Below are positions 49,268 through 57,277 of a stretch of 64,000 nt of DNA, one piece after another; position 1 is the stretch's first letter; each line of letters opens with the position of its first letter. Made by a program: the position numbers and the translations under genes. A model generated the notes under the pieces. It saw only the letters and a program-made list of their open reading frames with translations, ran no database searches and was not told the DNA's origin. The DNA is from an uncultured Dorea sp. (GTDB lineage: Bacteria > Bacillota > Clostridia > Lachnospirales > Lachnospiraceae): positions 124,001 to 188,000 of the forward strand of contig CAPEBR010000001.1 in the NCBI GenBank assembly GCA_948602995.1, in the 5' to 3' direction.

Positions 49268-50260
49268 TCATTTTTTTCCGTTTTTTCCCGGATATATTAC
49301 ATATTTAAAAAATGGTTCAAACACCCCGGCCGAAAGCGCCACTGTCAGCAAAAGCGCCATTACTGGCACAAGGTATCCATAATACCCCGGAAGCACAGCC
49401 TTCAGCCATTCCTTCATATGAAGTCCATCCACCAGGACTCTAAGTACAGAAAAATGAAGGGCAAATACCTGGAGGGTCCTTCCACCCCATTTCGAAAAGA
49501 CACACTGAACCGACGGCGTCACTGCAATCACACAGATAATCAGAAACATTGCAATCACATAATAAACTCCTCTGTATAACCCGCCGGCCCCTCCTATATT
49601 CAGAGCCTCATAGGCTGCTTTTCCTTTAAAAAACCCTAGTCTTGCATAGAGCTGGCGCTCGAACACAAAACTCAGAATCAGTGCGCCTGCCAGCGCGGCA
49701 GCCGAACAGATTCTGACTGCTTTCTTTCTGGTAAATCTCTCGACTACTTCTAACGGAACACAGTACCCCGCCAAAAAGAAGGGATAAAAGGTAAACAGCC
49801 TCATGCCTGTCAGAAAGTCTCCAAGACTGGAATCATACCCCGCCATAACTCCCAGAATAACGGACACTGCCAATATATACGGAAAGCGAAACCGGGATAA
49901 AACAATAGTAAGAACATAGCATAAAAACAGAGTCAGCGCAAACCAGGGAACCCCGCTCTCAGACAGAAGCCTGAATCCACCCACCTTCCCATAAATAAGA
50001 AAATGAACTATAAAACGCAGCGCCTTCATAAAAAGATACAGAAAAAAATACGGTAAAATCTTATCGTATCTCCGTCCATCCACTGTCCGCTTCGAGAACA
50101 GACCAGAAATAAATAAAAATGCCGGCATATGAAATGTATAGATAAAAAACTGCAGTCCCCGGAGAAATCCGGAATCGCACTTCATTATCTGAATAAAATG
50201 TCCCATAACCACACAATAGATCAGCCCAAACTTCAAGTTATCCCATTTCGCAATTCTCAT
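49268..50260 (-). CDS. Acyltransferase 3 family membrane protein
   Basis: A 330-residue multi-pass protein of the acyltransferase-3 family (about ten helices). The opening has WDNLKFGLIYCVVMGHFIQIM with the family His, then FIYTFHMPAFLFISGLFSKR. These enzymes O-acylate sugars or wall polymers, often with acetyl groups. I start at the ATG at 50260 behind AAAGGAA. It is the first gene of the eight-gene operon, with a good promoter at 50309-50337. The ligase start lies just after its stop. Confidence 0.87.
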   Translation of the reverse strand: MRIAKWDNLKFGLIYCVVMGHFIQIMKCDSGFLRGLQFFIYTFHMPAFLFISGLFSKRTVDGRRYDKILPYFFLYLFMKALRFIVHFLIYGKVGGFRLLSESGVPWFALTLFLCYVLTIVLSRFRFPYILAVSVILGVMAGYDSSLGDFLTGMRLFTFYPFFLAGYCVPLEVVERFTRKKAVRICSAAALAGALILSFVFERQLYARLGFFKGKAAYEALNIGGAGGLYRGVYYVIAMFLIICVIAVTPSVQCVFSKWGGRTLQVFALHFSVLRVLVDGLHMKEWLKAVLPGYYGYLVPVMALLLTVALSAGVFEPFFKYVIYPGKNGKK

Positions 50261-50308
50261 AATGCAGATTCCTTTATCAAACACATTTTGTCGAAAAATG
50301 ACATCTCT

Positions 50309-50337
50309 ATTATACTACCTGGACATCAAATCTTCAA
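50309..50337 (-). promoter_or_regulatory. Sigma-A promoter of the eight-gene acyl-transfer operon
   Basis: On the minus strand TTGAAG (complement 50332-50337) and TATAAT (complement 50309-50314) are 17 bases apart, about 50 bases upstream of the acyltransferase-3 gene. Confidence 0.7.
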
Positions 50338-50345
50338 TCATAAAT

Positions 50346-50375
50346 TAAAAAGATTCTTAAGGGGGCCTTAAGAAT
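50346..50375 (-). terminator. Rho-independent terminator upstream of the operon
   Basis: On the minus strand ATTCTTAAGG, CCC, CCTTAAGAAT forms a 10-bp stem followed by CTTTTTAATTT. It ends transcription from the TagF-like gene at 50531. Repeat copy B lies between that gene and this terminator. Confidence 0.8.
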
Positions 50376-50508
50376 GTTACTGTTCACTCCGTGACCAGTA
50401 ACATTCGCAAATCCATCTAAAATTCGCTCCGCGAATGGGATTTGCTCACTCCTGAATCACTTTCTTACGGTCTGTGCAGTAAATGCACAGACCTGTGTGG
50501 ACAGTAAC
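50376..50508. repeat. 133-bp structured GTTAC repeat, copy B
   Basis: Same length as copy A and alignable throughout. Ends are GTTACTGTTCAC and GTGTGGACAGTAAC; inner stems are CATTCGC...GCGAATG and GGTCTGTGCA..TGCACAGACC. The last stem differs from copy A at paired positions on both sides, keeping the pairing. It sits next to the terminator at 50346. Confidence 0.85.
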
Positions 50509-50530
50509 CTAAGAATCTTTTACCAGTCTA

Positions 50531-52282
50531 TTACTTTAACAAAATATTATCAATTACTTTATCACACGCATACCCCTCGGTCTCATCAAAGTTCTCAGAA
50601 ACAAACTGATAGAGCTTTTCCATCTCAAAGTCTTTCTTTTTAATTGTATCAACCACCTCATCCAGTGTGGTGCAGACCTTTCCCGGTGCATATTCATCCA
50701 GTGTTCTGTGGACGCTTCTGATGAGCTCATACTCCGCTTTATCATATGCAAAAGAAATAATTGGCTTCTTCTGCAGCGAAAATTCATATATATTGGATGA
50801 ATAGTCAGTAATCAGTATTTCTGTTACATAGAACAGCTGATTGATATCCGGATAATCGGAAAATTCGATAATACGATCCTTGTACGCCTCTTCAATCAGC
50901 AGTCTCTTGCGTATGAAGGGATGCATTTTAATCAGGAACACATACTCATCGCCGCACATCTCATAAATCTTATCCTGCTCCAGGACACTGTAAGGATAAT
51001 ACGCACTTCTCTGGCCATTTCCCCTGTAGGTTGGCGCAAAGAGAATAATTTTCTTATCCAGAAACTGCGGGTATTCCTTGTAAAAATTCTCCCGGAAGGA
51101 GGTAATCTTCTCTTCGTCCATATAGCCGTCGATACGCATCAGACCGTAAGGGAGACATTTTTCCCGGTTAATTCCGAATACCTCTGCATATACATCCCGA
51201 AGCGCCTCACCCCCTACAATCGCGTAATCATACTGCCGGTGTGCCGCTGCATACGGATAGGGGGAGCCACTCTCTCCGAACCTTGCATATCCCACCGACT
51301 TAAAGCCCACGCCCGCATGCCATACCTGAATTAGTTTTGTCCTTGGATCCTTTTTAATGTATTTAAAAAAGGGTACATAATCATCTACAAAAATGTAGTC
51401 CTGCCTCGCAGTCAGAACTGCCAGCCTAAGCCACAGGAAAAAGATCTTCGCCCTGCGTGATTCCAGCGTCTTATGAAAAGAATAGGTAATCTGAAACTCC
51501 TTATCCAGTCCTCTTTCCTTCAGCCGGTCATCCAGCGCCTTCAGGTTCCCGCCCATATCCCGGGTTTCAGACAGCATCAGAATCCTCTTCCCATTCTTCC
51601 TTGTAATATGGGTAAACAGCTGGTAGACATGGTTGTGGAACCGCTCCAGATGATAAATCAGCCACTTTTTAAACCGTTTGGAATAATATTCCGATTCTGC
51701 CCTGAATACTCTCTCCTCCGGGTCGACGTGCCGCACCATAAAGGTCGTCTTAATGGTACAGATAATCTCGTCTCTCGTCTTAAACGGGGTAAAACTAAAG
51801 ATGTACGCATAATTATTTCCGGAATATCTGTAGATCTTATCCAGATCCTTCAGTTTATAACAAGTATCCAGATCCACGCGGATATCTTTCCATTCATAGG
51901 GAACCCAGGGCTTCGGCGGCTTCGGCAGGTCTGGATTGCTTTCTTTTTCTTTCATGTACTCTTCAAGCTCTTTTTCATACTCCGCAAGCTCTTTTTCAAA
52001 GATCTCCGTCTCCTGCGCGAAATTGTCATTATGATATTTTATATACCAGTCTGCATTAAAGAGCATCTCCTGGTCTGATATATTCGTAATATTAAGAACA
52101 AACTCATTCGTCTCTGTATTCAGGGCAATCCTGTATAATCCCTTTTCCTTTCTTGTGGCAATAGCATATTCTTTATGATAGATATCCCTGCCTGCAAGCT
52201 TAATATGGAGATAGATTCTGTCCCAGTATATATCAACAATCTGGATGTCCTCCTTCTCCTGATCCTGAACGTAGCTTCCCAT
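50531..52282 (-). CDS. CDP-glycerol glycerophosphotransferase family protein (TagF-like)
   Basis: A 583-residue protein. Residues about 1-210 are a strand-rich region without clear homology, including a Lys/Glu coil (KELAEYEKELEEYMKEKE); residues about 220-580 are a Glyphos_transf domain with MLSETRDMGGNLKALDDRL, KLIQVWHAGVGFKSVGYARFG, and ITDYSSNIYEFSLQKKPIISFAYD. TagF/TagB enzymes polymerise poly(glycerol or ribitol phosphate) from CDP-alcohols. I start at the ATG at 52282 behind GGAGGAAAG. It is downstream of the IspD/TarI-like gene, which could make the CDP-alcohol. Confidence 0.88.
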   Translation of the reverse strand: MGSYVQDQEKEDIQIVDIYWDRIYLHIKLAGRDIYHKEYAIATRKEKGLYRIALNTETNEFVLNITNISDQEMLFNADWYIKYHNDNFAQETEIFEKELAEYEKELEEYMKEKESNPDLPKPPKPWVPYEWKDIRVDLDTCYKLKDLDKIYRYSGNNYAYIFSFTPFKTRDEIICTIKTTFMVRHVDPEERVFRAESEYYSKRFKKWLIYHLERFHNHVYQLFTHITRKNGKRILMLSETRDMGGNLKALDDRLKERGLDKEFQITYSFHKTLESRRAKIFFLWLRLAVLTARQDYIFVDDYVPFFKYIKKDPRTKLIQVWHAGVGFKSVGYARFGESGSPYPYAAAHRQYDYAIVGGEALRDVYAEVFGINREKCLPYGLMRIDGYMDEEKITSFRENFYKEYPQFLDKKIILFAPTYRGNGQRSAYYPYSVLEQDKIYEMCGDEYVFLIKMHPFIRKRLLIEEAYKDRIIEFSDYPDINQLFYVTEILITDYSSNIYEFSLQKKPIISFAYDKAEYELIRSVHRTLDEYAPGKVCTTLDEVVDTIKKKDFEMEKLYQFVSENFDETEGYACDKVIDNILLK

Positions 52283-52367
52283 ATCTTTCCTCCCACGTAT
52301 ATCTTGCACTGCTTTTCAAGTGCCTTCGTAACTGCTCACTCAGTACCTTCTCTACTGAAAAGTTATA

Positions 52368-53129
52368 CTACTTCTTCAGACCACTCGAAACCTCTCCCCT
52401 GGAGAATCCGAAGATCTGCTCTGTCTCTCTGTACTTAATCATGGCACGGAAAGTATAGAGATCCTCTGGTGTTGTAACCTTGATATTGCCCCGCGGCCCT
52501 TCTACCAGGTGCACATTCTTCCCCAGCATCTTCATCATCGTACATGTATCTACAACACCCTCATAGCCCGGATTCTTCCGGCGCATCTGTTCATGAGCCT
52601 CAAGTACCTCTCCAAGGTAAAAACTCTGTGGCGCCTGGGCTGTATAGAATAATGATCTTGAGGGAACCTCGTCCACTGCAATGCCGTCCCGGCTCACCAC
52701 CGGCGTCTCATAGAGCGCCGTGCACGTAACTGCAGAGCCATACTCCTTTACACTCCTCAGGTTGTCGTCAATCAGCTCTTTTGTAATACAGGGGCGAACT
52801 CCGTCATGAATCATCACAATGGCATCCCCGTCATGATTCTTTCCTGCCGCTGACAATGCATGATAGATGGAATCCTGTCCGGTAACTCCTCCCGGCACAA
52901 TCCCTTCAAGCTTTGTAATCATGAATCTCGCCGCATATTTCTTCAGCTTTCCAATATATTCCTCTTTACATGCCACATAGATCTCATCCACATCCGGATG
53001 ATCCTCAAACACATCCAGAGTATGGATAATAATGGGTTTCCCATTCACCTCCAGGAACTGTTTCGGAATACCTGAGCCCATTCTTGCCCCACTGCCTCCG
53101 GCAAATATAATCGCAATATTCTTTCCCAT
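52368..53129 (-). CDS. IspD/TarI family cytidylyltransferase
   Basis: A 253-residue nucleotidyltransferase. The CTP loop is IIFAGGSGARMGSGIPKQFLEVNGKPII, with IVMIHDGVRPCITKELI and NIKVTTPEDL. It could be IspD (MEP isoprenoid pathway) or TarI (ribitol-5-phosphate cytidylyltransferase for teichoic acid). Its place between TagF-like genes and a sugar epimerase favours a CDP-alcohol for wall polymer; no TarJ-type dehydrogenase is beside it. The 25 residues after the family end (FGFSRGEVSSGLKK) are unusual but short. Confidence 0.85.
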   Translation of the reverse strand: MGKNIAIIFAGGSGARMGSGIPKQFLEVNGKPIIIHTLDVFEDHPDVDEIYVACKEEYIGKLKKYAARFMITKLEGIVPGGVTGQDSIYHALSAAGKNHDGDAIVMIHDGVRPCITKELIDDNLRSVKEYGSAVTCTALYETPVVSRDGIAVDEVPSRSLFYTAQAPQSFYLGEVLEAHEQMRRKNPGYEGVVDTCTMMKMLGKNVHLVEGPRGNIKVTTPEDLYTFRAMIKYRETEQIFGFSRGEVSSGLKK

Positions 53130-53292
53130 AACCTGTCTCCTTTTCCGATTCTTTACTCATTCGCTCTTCGAATCTGAATAATGCATCTGGCTGTCCCATA
53201 TTCTCCAGGTTTCATACAAAGGCACACCAGGTGGTCTCTCCTTAGTCTTCACGCCTTTGATGCCAGAATGATACACTGCCAGGCAGTTCTGC

Positions 53293-54336
53293 CTAATCAA
53301 CATGTTCAAGCTCCAGGTATCTCAGGGTTCTAGCAAAGCCTTCCTTTACCGTATATCTGGGATCCCATCCTGCCTTCCTAAGCTTCCTGCTGCTTAAAAT
53401 CCCAAGGGTAAAAGGAGCCGTACCCTTCGTACCTCCCTCCGGGATATCGAAAACCAGCTTCAGATTACGCTCCGGATAAATTCCCACCATAATCTCAGCG
53501 AGCTCACGGATGGATACCTTGCCCTCTTCATTTCCAATATTATATACAATCTCCTCCGTGTCAAGCAATACCTTAAACAGACCCGTAACGGCATCCGCAA
53601 TATAGGTATAAGTCCTCACTGCCGTCCCTTCGCTTTTCAGCACAATATCCTGATTATGGTATACATTATTCAGAAAATCTGCCTGAACCCGTCCGTCATA
53701 AATGGACATCCCCGGCCCGTAGGTGTGGGCAAGCCTTGCAATCTTTACGTTCAGATTATATTCTTCATGGAAGCAGATACACATAGTCTCTGCCGCCTTT
53801 TTTCCTTCCGGATAGCAGGATCTTGCATTCAGAGGATCCACAAATCCATAAGTATCCTCCGTAAAAAACTCCTGTCCCTCCCCTGGCTGCCCATAGATCT
53901 CTCTGGATGAAATATACAGATATCCTTCAGCATTCTTCTCCTTTGCCAGCATCAGTGTGTAAAATGTACCAAGCGTATTCGCCGCAGCCGTCTCCACCGG
54001 CTGATTCTGCATAATCAGCGGACTCGCCGGACTCGCCGCATGGATCACATAATCTACGGCTTCTTCTATGTGAAGCTTCTCTGTCACATCATGTACAAGA
54101 ACCTCCACATCCTTGCGGTTCCTTACCTCGTCTGGCAGCTTGTCCGGATTGCGGAGCATAGCCAGAATCCGGATGCCATAATCATGCTGGTCATTCAGAA
54201 GCGCCAGTGTCTGAAGCATATAAGAACCAATCATTCCGCCCGCGCCAGTAATCAGTACACTCTTCCCTTTCAGCTTATCCCACCTTATATCTTCTCCTGT
54301 AATCATTTCCAGATCTTCTCTTAATACTGCATTCAT
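53293..54336 (-). CDS. NAD-dependent epimerase/dehydratase (extended SDR)
   Basis: A 347-residue extended short-chain dehydrogenase. The NAD loop is VLITGAGGMIGSYMLQTLALL (about residue 28), the catalytic Ser/Tyr/Lys are in YISSREIYG and SCYPEGKKAAETM, and the sugar-nucleotide region YGPGMSIYDGRVQADFLNN follows. It resembles UDP-glucuronate decarboxylase and dTDP-glucose dehydratase types; the exact sugar cannot be told. It lies between the second TagF-like gene and the IspD/TarI gene, same strand, with 163 bases before the latter. Confidence 0.88.
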   Translation of the reverse strand: MNAVLREDLEMITGEDIRWDKLKGKSVLITGAGGMIGSYMLQTLALLNDQHDYGIRILAMLRNPDKLPDEVRNRKDVEVLVHDVTEKLHIEEAVDYVIHAASPASPLIMQNQPVETAAANTLGTFYTLMLAKEKNAEGYLYISSREIYGQPGEGQEFFTEDTYGFVDPLNARSCYPEGKKAAETMCICFHEEYNLNVKIARLAHTYGPGMSIYDGRVQADFLNNVYHNQDIVLKSEGTAVRTYTYIADAVTGLFKVLLDTEEIVYNIGNEEGKVSIRELAEIMVGIYPERNLKLVFDIPEGGTKGTAPFTLGILSSRKLRKAGWDPRYTVKEGFARTLRYLELEHVD

Positions 54337-54378
54337 ATCTATCCTCCATCTTTTTCTGAATACCTTTTGAAGCTTGTA

Positions 54379-55503
54379 TCATTTTAAATATTTCAGGACA
54401 AAGGCTGCAATATCTTCTGTTGCATGATCCGTCGGATGTACATACTTTTCTGCAAAACTTTGCAGCCTTTTCATATCATAGGGCTTTTCAAGCTCCCCAA
54501 GAAGCTCCTGTGCATTTCCCGAGGCCGCCCCCGGAAGCTCCTTCTCATAGTCAATCGCAAGCCCTCGTCCGTCCGTGTACAGTTCCATATCAAAATTATA
54601 AAAGAAAAGCGGAATACCTCTCACTGCCGCTTCATATATAATGCAGGAATAATCACTAATCATATAATCCGCAATAAACAGCATATCAAAACTGGAAAAT
54701 TCATCCGCTGTAACCGCTTTTCCAGATACAACTGTCTTAGATAATGGATGAAGCTTAATAACCAGATTATATTTTCCCAGATCAACTGCCCGGATCAGCG
54801 CATCCACTGCCTTCCCAAATTCCGCCTCCTGCTTCCGGAAGGTCGGACAATAGAGAATCACCGGCTTCTCCTGAAGCCCTGGATATTTCTGGAAAATTCT
54901 TTTCCGGATCCTTTCCTCATACTGCCTGTCCTTTAGAATGTCAAGTCTTGGGAGCGGCATCGTAACAATCTTTCTGATGTCGCAGTGAAACCCTCTTGCC
55001 AAATCTCTCTTATATGCCTCTGAGCTGGCAAAAATATAGTCATAATTCTGATGCATCTTCATGGCATAAGCCAGTTCATGCCTGCTTCCCTCTGCCGTAT
55101 CAAGAGCCGTGTATCCAAACTTCTTCATCGTCCCCATAGAGTGCCACATCTGGATCACCGTCAGACTCTTCTTATGGCGCAGCAGGCTTATCACAATACA
55201 ATATGTGTCCAGTATAACTACCTGTGAGGATGCTATGTGAACCATCTGCACAAACATATGAAGAAAATAAGACGCTTTACTAAGTAAAGTGGAAGACACC
55301 CCGCCATCAAGCGTTCTGCACAACATAACAACCTCTATTCCTGGACAACGGCGCTTCAGCTCATCCCTTACCATCAAGAATTCAAACGAAGGATCATTGC
55401 TCTGGCGGCTCATCATTACCACCTTCCTGCGCGTCGGAATCAGCTTAATAAATGCATATATAATATTAAGTATTATCGTTCCAAATTTAATTATAAATAT
55501 CAT
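54379..55503 (-). CDS. CDP-glycerol glycerophosphotransferase family protein (TagB/TagF-like)
   Basis: A 374-residue Glyphos_transf protein, a single-domain version of the one at 50531. An N-terminal amphipathic/membrane-associated helix (IKFGTIILNIIYAFIKLIPT), then VVMMSRQSNDPSFEFL, VIQMWHSMGTMKKFGYTALD, and MISDYSCIIYEAAVRGIPLFFYNFD. It probably adds the first or later alcohol-phosphate units on a membrane-bound primer. Two such enzymes with a cytidylyltransferase between them suggest one polymer pathway. The next gene downstream starts 43 bases on. Confidence 0.9.
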   Translation of the reverse strand: MIFIIKFGTIILNIIYAFIKLIPTRRKVVMMSRQSNDPSFEFLMVRDELKRRCPGIEVVMLCRTLDGGVSSTLLSKASYFLHMFVQMVHIASSQVVILDTYCIVISLLRHKKSLTVIQMWHSMGTMKKFGYTALDTAEGSRHELAYAMKMHQNYDYIFASSEAYKRDLARGFHCDIRKIVTMPLPRLDILKDRQYEERIRKRIFQKYPGLQEKPVILYCPTFRKQEAEFGKAVDALIRAVDLGKYNLVIKLHPLSKTVVSGKAVTADEFSSFDMLFIADYMISDYSCIIYEAAVRGIPLFFYNFDMELYTDGRGLAIDYEKELPGAASGNAQELLGELEKPYDMKRLQSFAEKYVHPTDHATEDIAAFVLKYLK

Positions 55504-55536
55504 CCCGGAATCCTCTTTATGAATCGTAATCTTTTA

Positions 55537-55614
55537 GTTACAGTTCAAACCTGATCCAGTCACTCCGCTGACTGGACCGGAGCCATAGCGTAAGCTCTGC
55601 CTGTAAACAGTAAC
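55537..55614. repeat. 78-bp short GTTAC repeat, copy D
   Basis: Ends GTTACAGTT and AACAGTAAC pair; inside are TCCAGTC...GACTGGA and AGC..GCT stems. It is a shorter relative of copies A-C, located upstream of the TagB/F-like gene. Confidence 0.6.
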
Positions 55615-55723
55615 ATCTTTTATGCTACAAGACGTATTCTAACATACCTTAATTCATTTTACAATTTATTTCATCCGCAATTTTGTATGCCTGATAAAAG
55701 GTTATATGTCAACTTTTCGATCT

Positions 55724-56674
55724 TTATCTCTTCAGCTTCTTGAAAATCTGTTCTGTACTATATTCCTCCCCACAATCCTCTGCGGCTTCACATATCCGGT
55801 TAATCATCGAAACATCTTCTTCCAGCTCATCCGCAATCACTTCTGGTTTCTTTGATTTTCTCAGCTTTTTGCACACCTGCGAAATAAGTTTCAAGGTTTC
55901 TCCCTCTCCTCTTCCTTCTTCCCTCAAGTCACGCTCATAGATTTCCCTGTTGAATGTCGATAATACCATATCCCGAACCTCCCCACGGCATTTCTCTAAA
56001 AGCTTCCTCAGGATGTCATCACGGATACAGTCATCAATTGCGCTCTCCACTGCCTCCTCCATCCCAAGTCCCTTCTTCTGGTAATCCCGGATACACTGAA
56101 TAAAAAGCGCATATTCCTTTAACTTCCTGCACTTCTCCATCAGTTCGGCATTGTGCCCGTAATTGATGTTCAGCAGGGTCGCCGTGCACTCTACACATGA
56201 TGTCTTCCCCTCTATCTCTGGGAAAGCATCCGTCAGCTTCATCTCCCGCCTGTCCGGCTCGTCCTCCGTCCCGTTATAGAAAATGTAATACTGGGGCAGC
56301 GGAAACTTCTGCAGGGTTCTTCCATACATGTTCAGGTGATTCTGCGCGATATAGGATTCAAAGTTCCTTGCCAGATATAAAAGACCCCTCATGGGCATAT
56401 TGGGATTCCGGGTGCTCTGATGCTCATACAGGTTCAACATCTCCCCCACCAGGAAGGACATGTCATTCTTGATCCCGATATAGACCGCATCCTTTAGCGT
56501 ATATACAATCAGCTCGTCTGGATCCTCATATGACGTATCATTCATCGCATTATAGAGCGACAACTGGTCTTCTGCATCCTGGAATGCAAGGCAGAAGACC
56601 GCGTCCTTGTGTTCTCTGTTCACATGATAAAAGCTTTGATTTGCCGTATTTACTTGTTTTGTTGTCTGATTCAT
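55724..56674 (-). CDS. Rpn family PD-(D/E)XK nuclease/putative transposase
   Basis: A 316-residue protein of the Rpn/PDDEXK_2 family, common in multiple copies in Lachnospiraceae. The nuclease motifs are MSFLVGEMLNLYEHQSTRNPNMPMR (the ExQ motif) preceded by the Asp in IKNDMSF, and PLPQYYIFYNGTEDEPDRREMKLTDAF. The C-terminus is a helical region (KLRKSKKPEVIADELEEDV). E. coli RpnA promotes recombination-like DNA transfer. I start at the ATG at 56674 (MNQTTKQVNTAN) behind GGAGG. It is isolated at the edge of an accessory zone. Confidence 0.9.
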   Translation of the reverse strand: MNQTTKQVNTANQSFYHVNREHKDAVFCLAFQDAEDQLSLYNAMNDTSYEDPDELIVYTLKDAVYIGIKNDMSFLVGEMLNLYEHQSTRNPNMPMRGLLYLARNFESYIAQNHLNMYGRTLQKFPLPQYYIFYNGTEDEPDRREMKLTDAFPEIEGKTSCVECTATLLNINYGHNAELMEKCRKLKEYALFIQCIRDYQKKGLGMEEAVESAIDDCIRDDILRKLLEKCRGEVRDMVLSTFNREIYERDLREEGRGEGETLKLISQVCKKLRKSKKPEVIADELEEDVSMINRICEAAEDCGEEYSTEQIFKKLKR

Positions 56675-57076
56675 CTGTTCTCCTCCATTATATATTTTTT
56701 CTTCAGATCTCACAACCGTCTCTTTACAGATTTTCGGACTTTTGGAATTTCGTTTGCCATTATCCGAAAGTGCCTGCTTTTATAGTTGACAAAAACGGGT
56801 ATATCTGGGAGAATCCCCCGAATGATTACTCCGAACGTCCTAATTCCTGGAACAATAGATTTAAAATTCTTTGATAAATTCCCTGATGGAATTTTGTAGA
56901 TTTACTTTATCACACCCACCCTTGTGGCACAATGTATTTTCCCTTAAAAAATGGAGATTTTTTTCTTATCATTTCCTTATGGCATCAGGAAGCATCTTTT
57001 GGTAAATGCCTCAAAAGATGGCGTAGTGTAATTATAGCTCCAACCTGTTATACTTACAAACAACTGTTGAGCAGTA
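56675..57076. other. Gene-poor stretch with relics
   Basis: About 400 bases with no intact gene. It contains a protein-like relic (56757-56874) and a hairpin CATCTTTTG...CAAAAGATG near 56992-57019. The remainder is AT-rich without ribosome-binding sites I trust. Confidence 0.5.
56757..56874 (+). pseudogene. Gene relic, C-terminal fragment
   Basis: One frame reads like the end of a real protein: HYPKVPAFIVDKNGYIWENP, then PNDYSERPNSWNNRFKIL and a stop. Upstream it runs into sequence opposite the Rpn gene and has no start. I do not recognise the family. Confidence 0.3.
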
Positions 57077-57232
57077 ATGTCTCTATTAAAAGAAAAGAAA
57101 GTATGCTCCAGCAGTCGGCGGTTTCATAAAGACTGCTATGATTCTTTGAATGAATTCTTAAATCAGACAGGACGGGAATATTCAGAAAAAGCAAGAGATG
57201 AATGGCTTAATATAAATAGTACAAGTTAGACA
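57077..57232 (+). pseudogene. Truncated integrase-like N-terminal fragment cut by the IS element
   Basis: An open frame of about 51 codons from the ATG at 57077. The part SSSRRFHKDCYDSLNEFL, NQTGREYSEKARDEWLNI resembles the N-terminal SAM-like region of tyrosine recombinases, where a Trp ends the second helix. The frame enters the left end of the IS3-type element at 57218 and stops after four more codons. No continuation is visible beyond the element at 58531. The family call is tentative. Confidence 0.35.
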
Positions 57233-57277
57233 TGGAAATTTCTTACAATAAAAGTATAATAGAAAAGATATGGAGGA

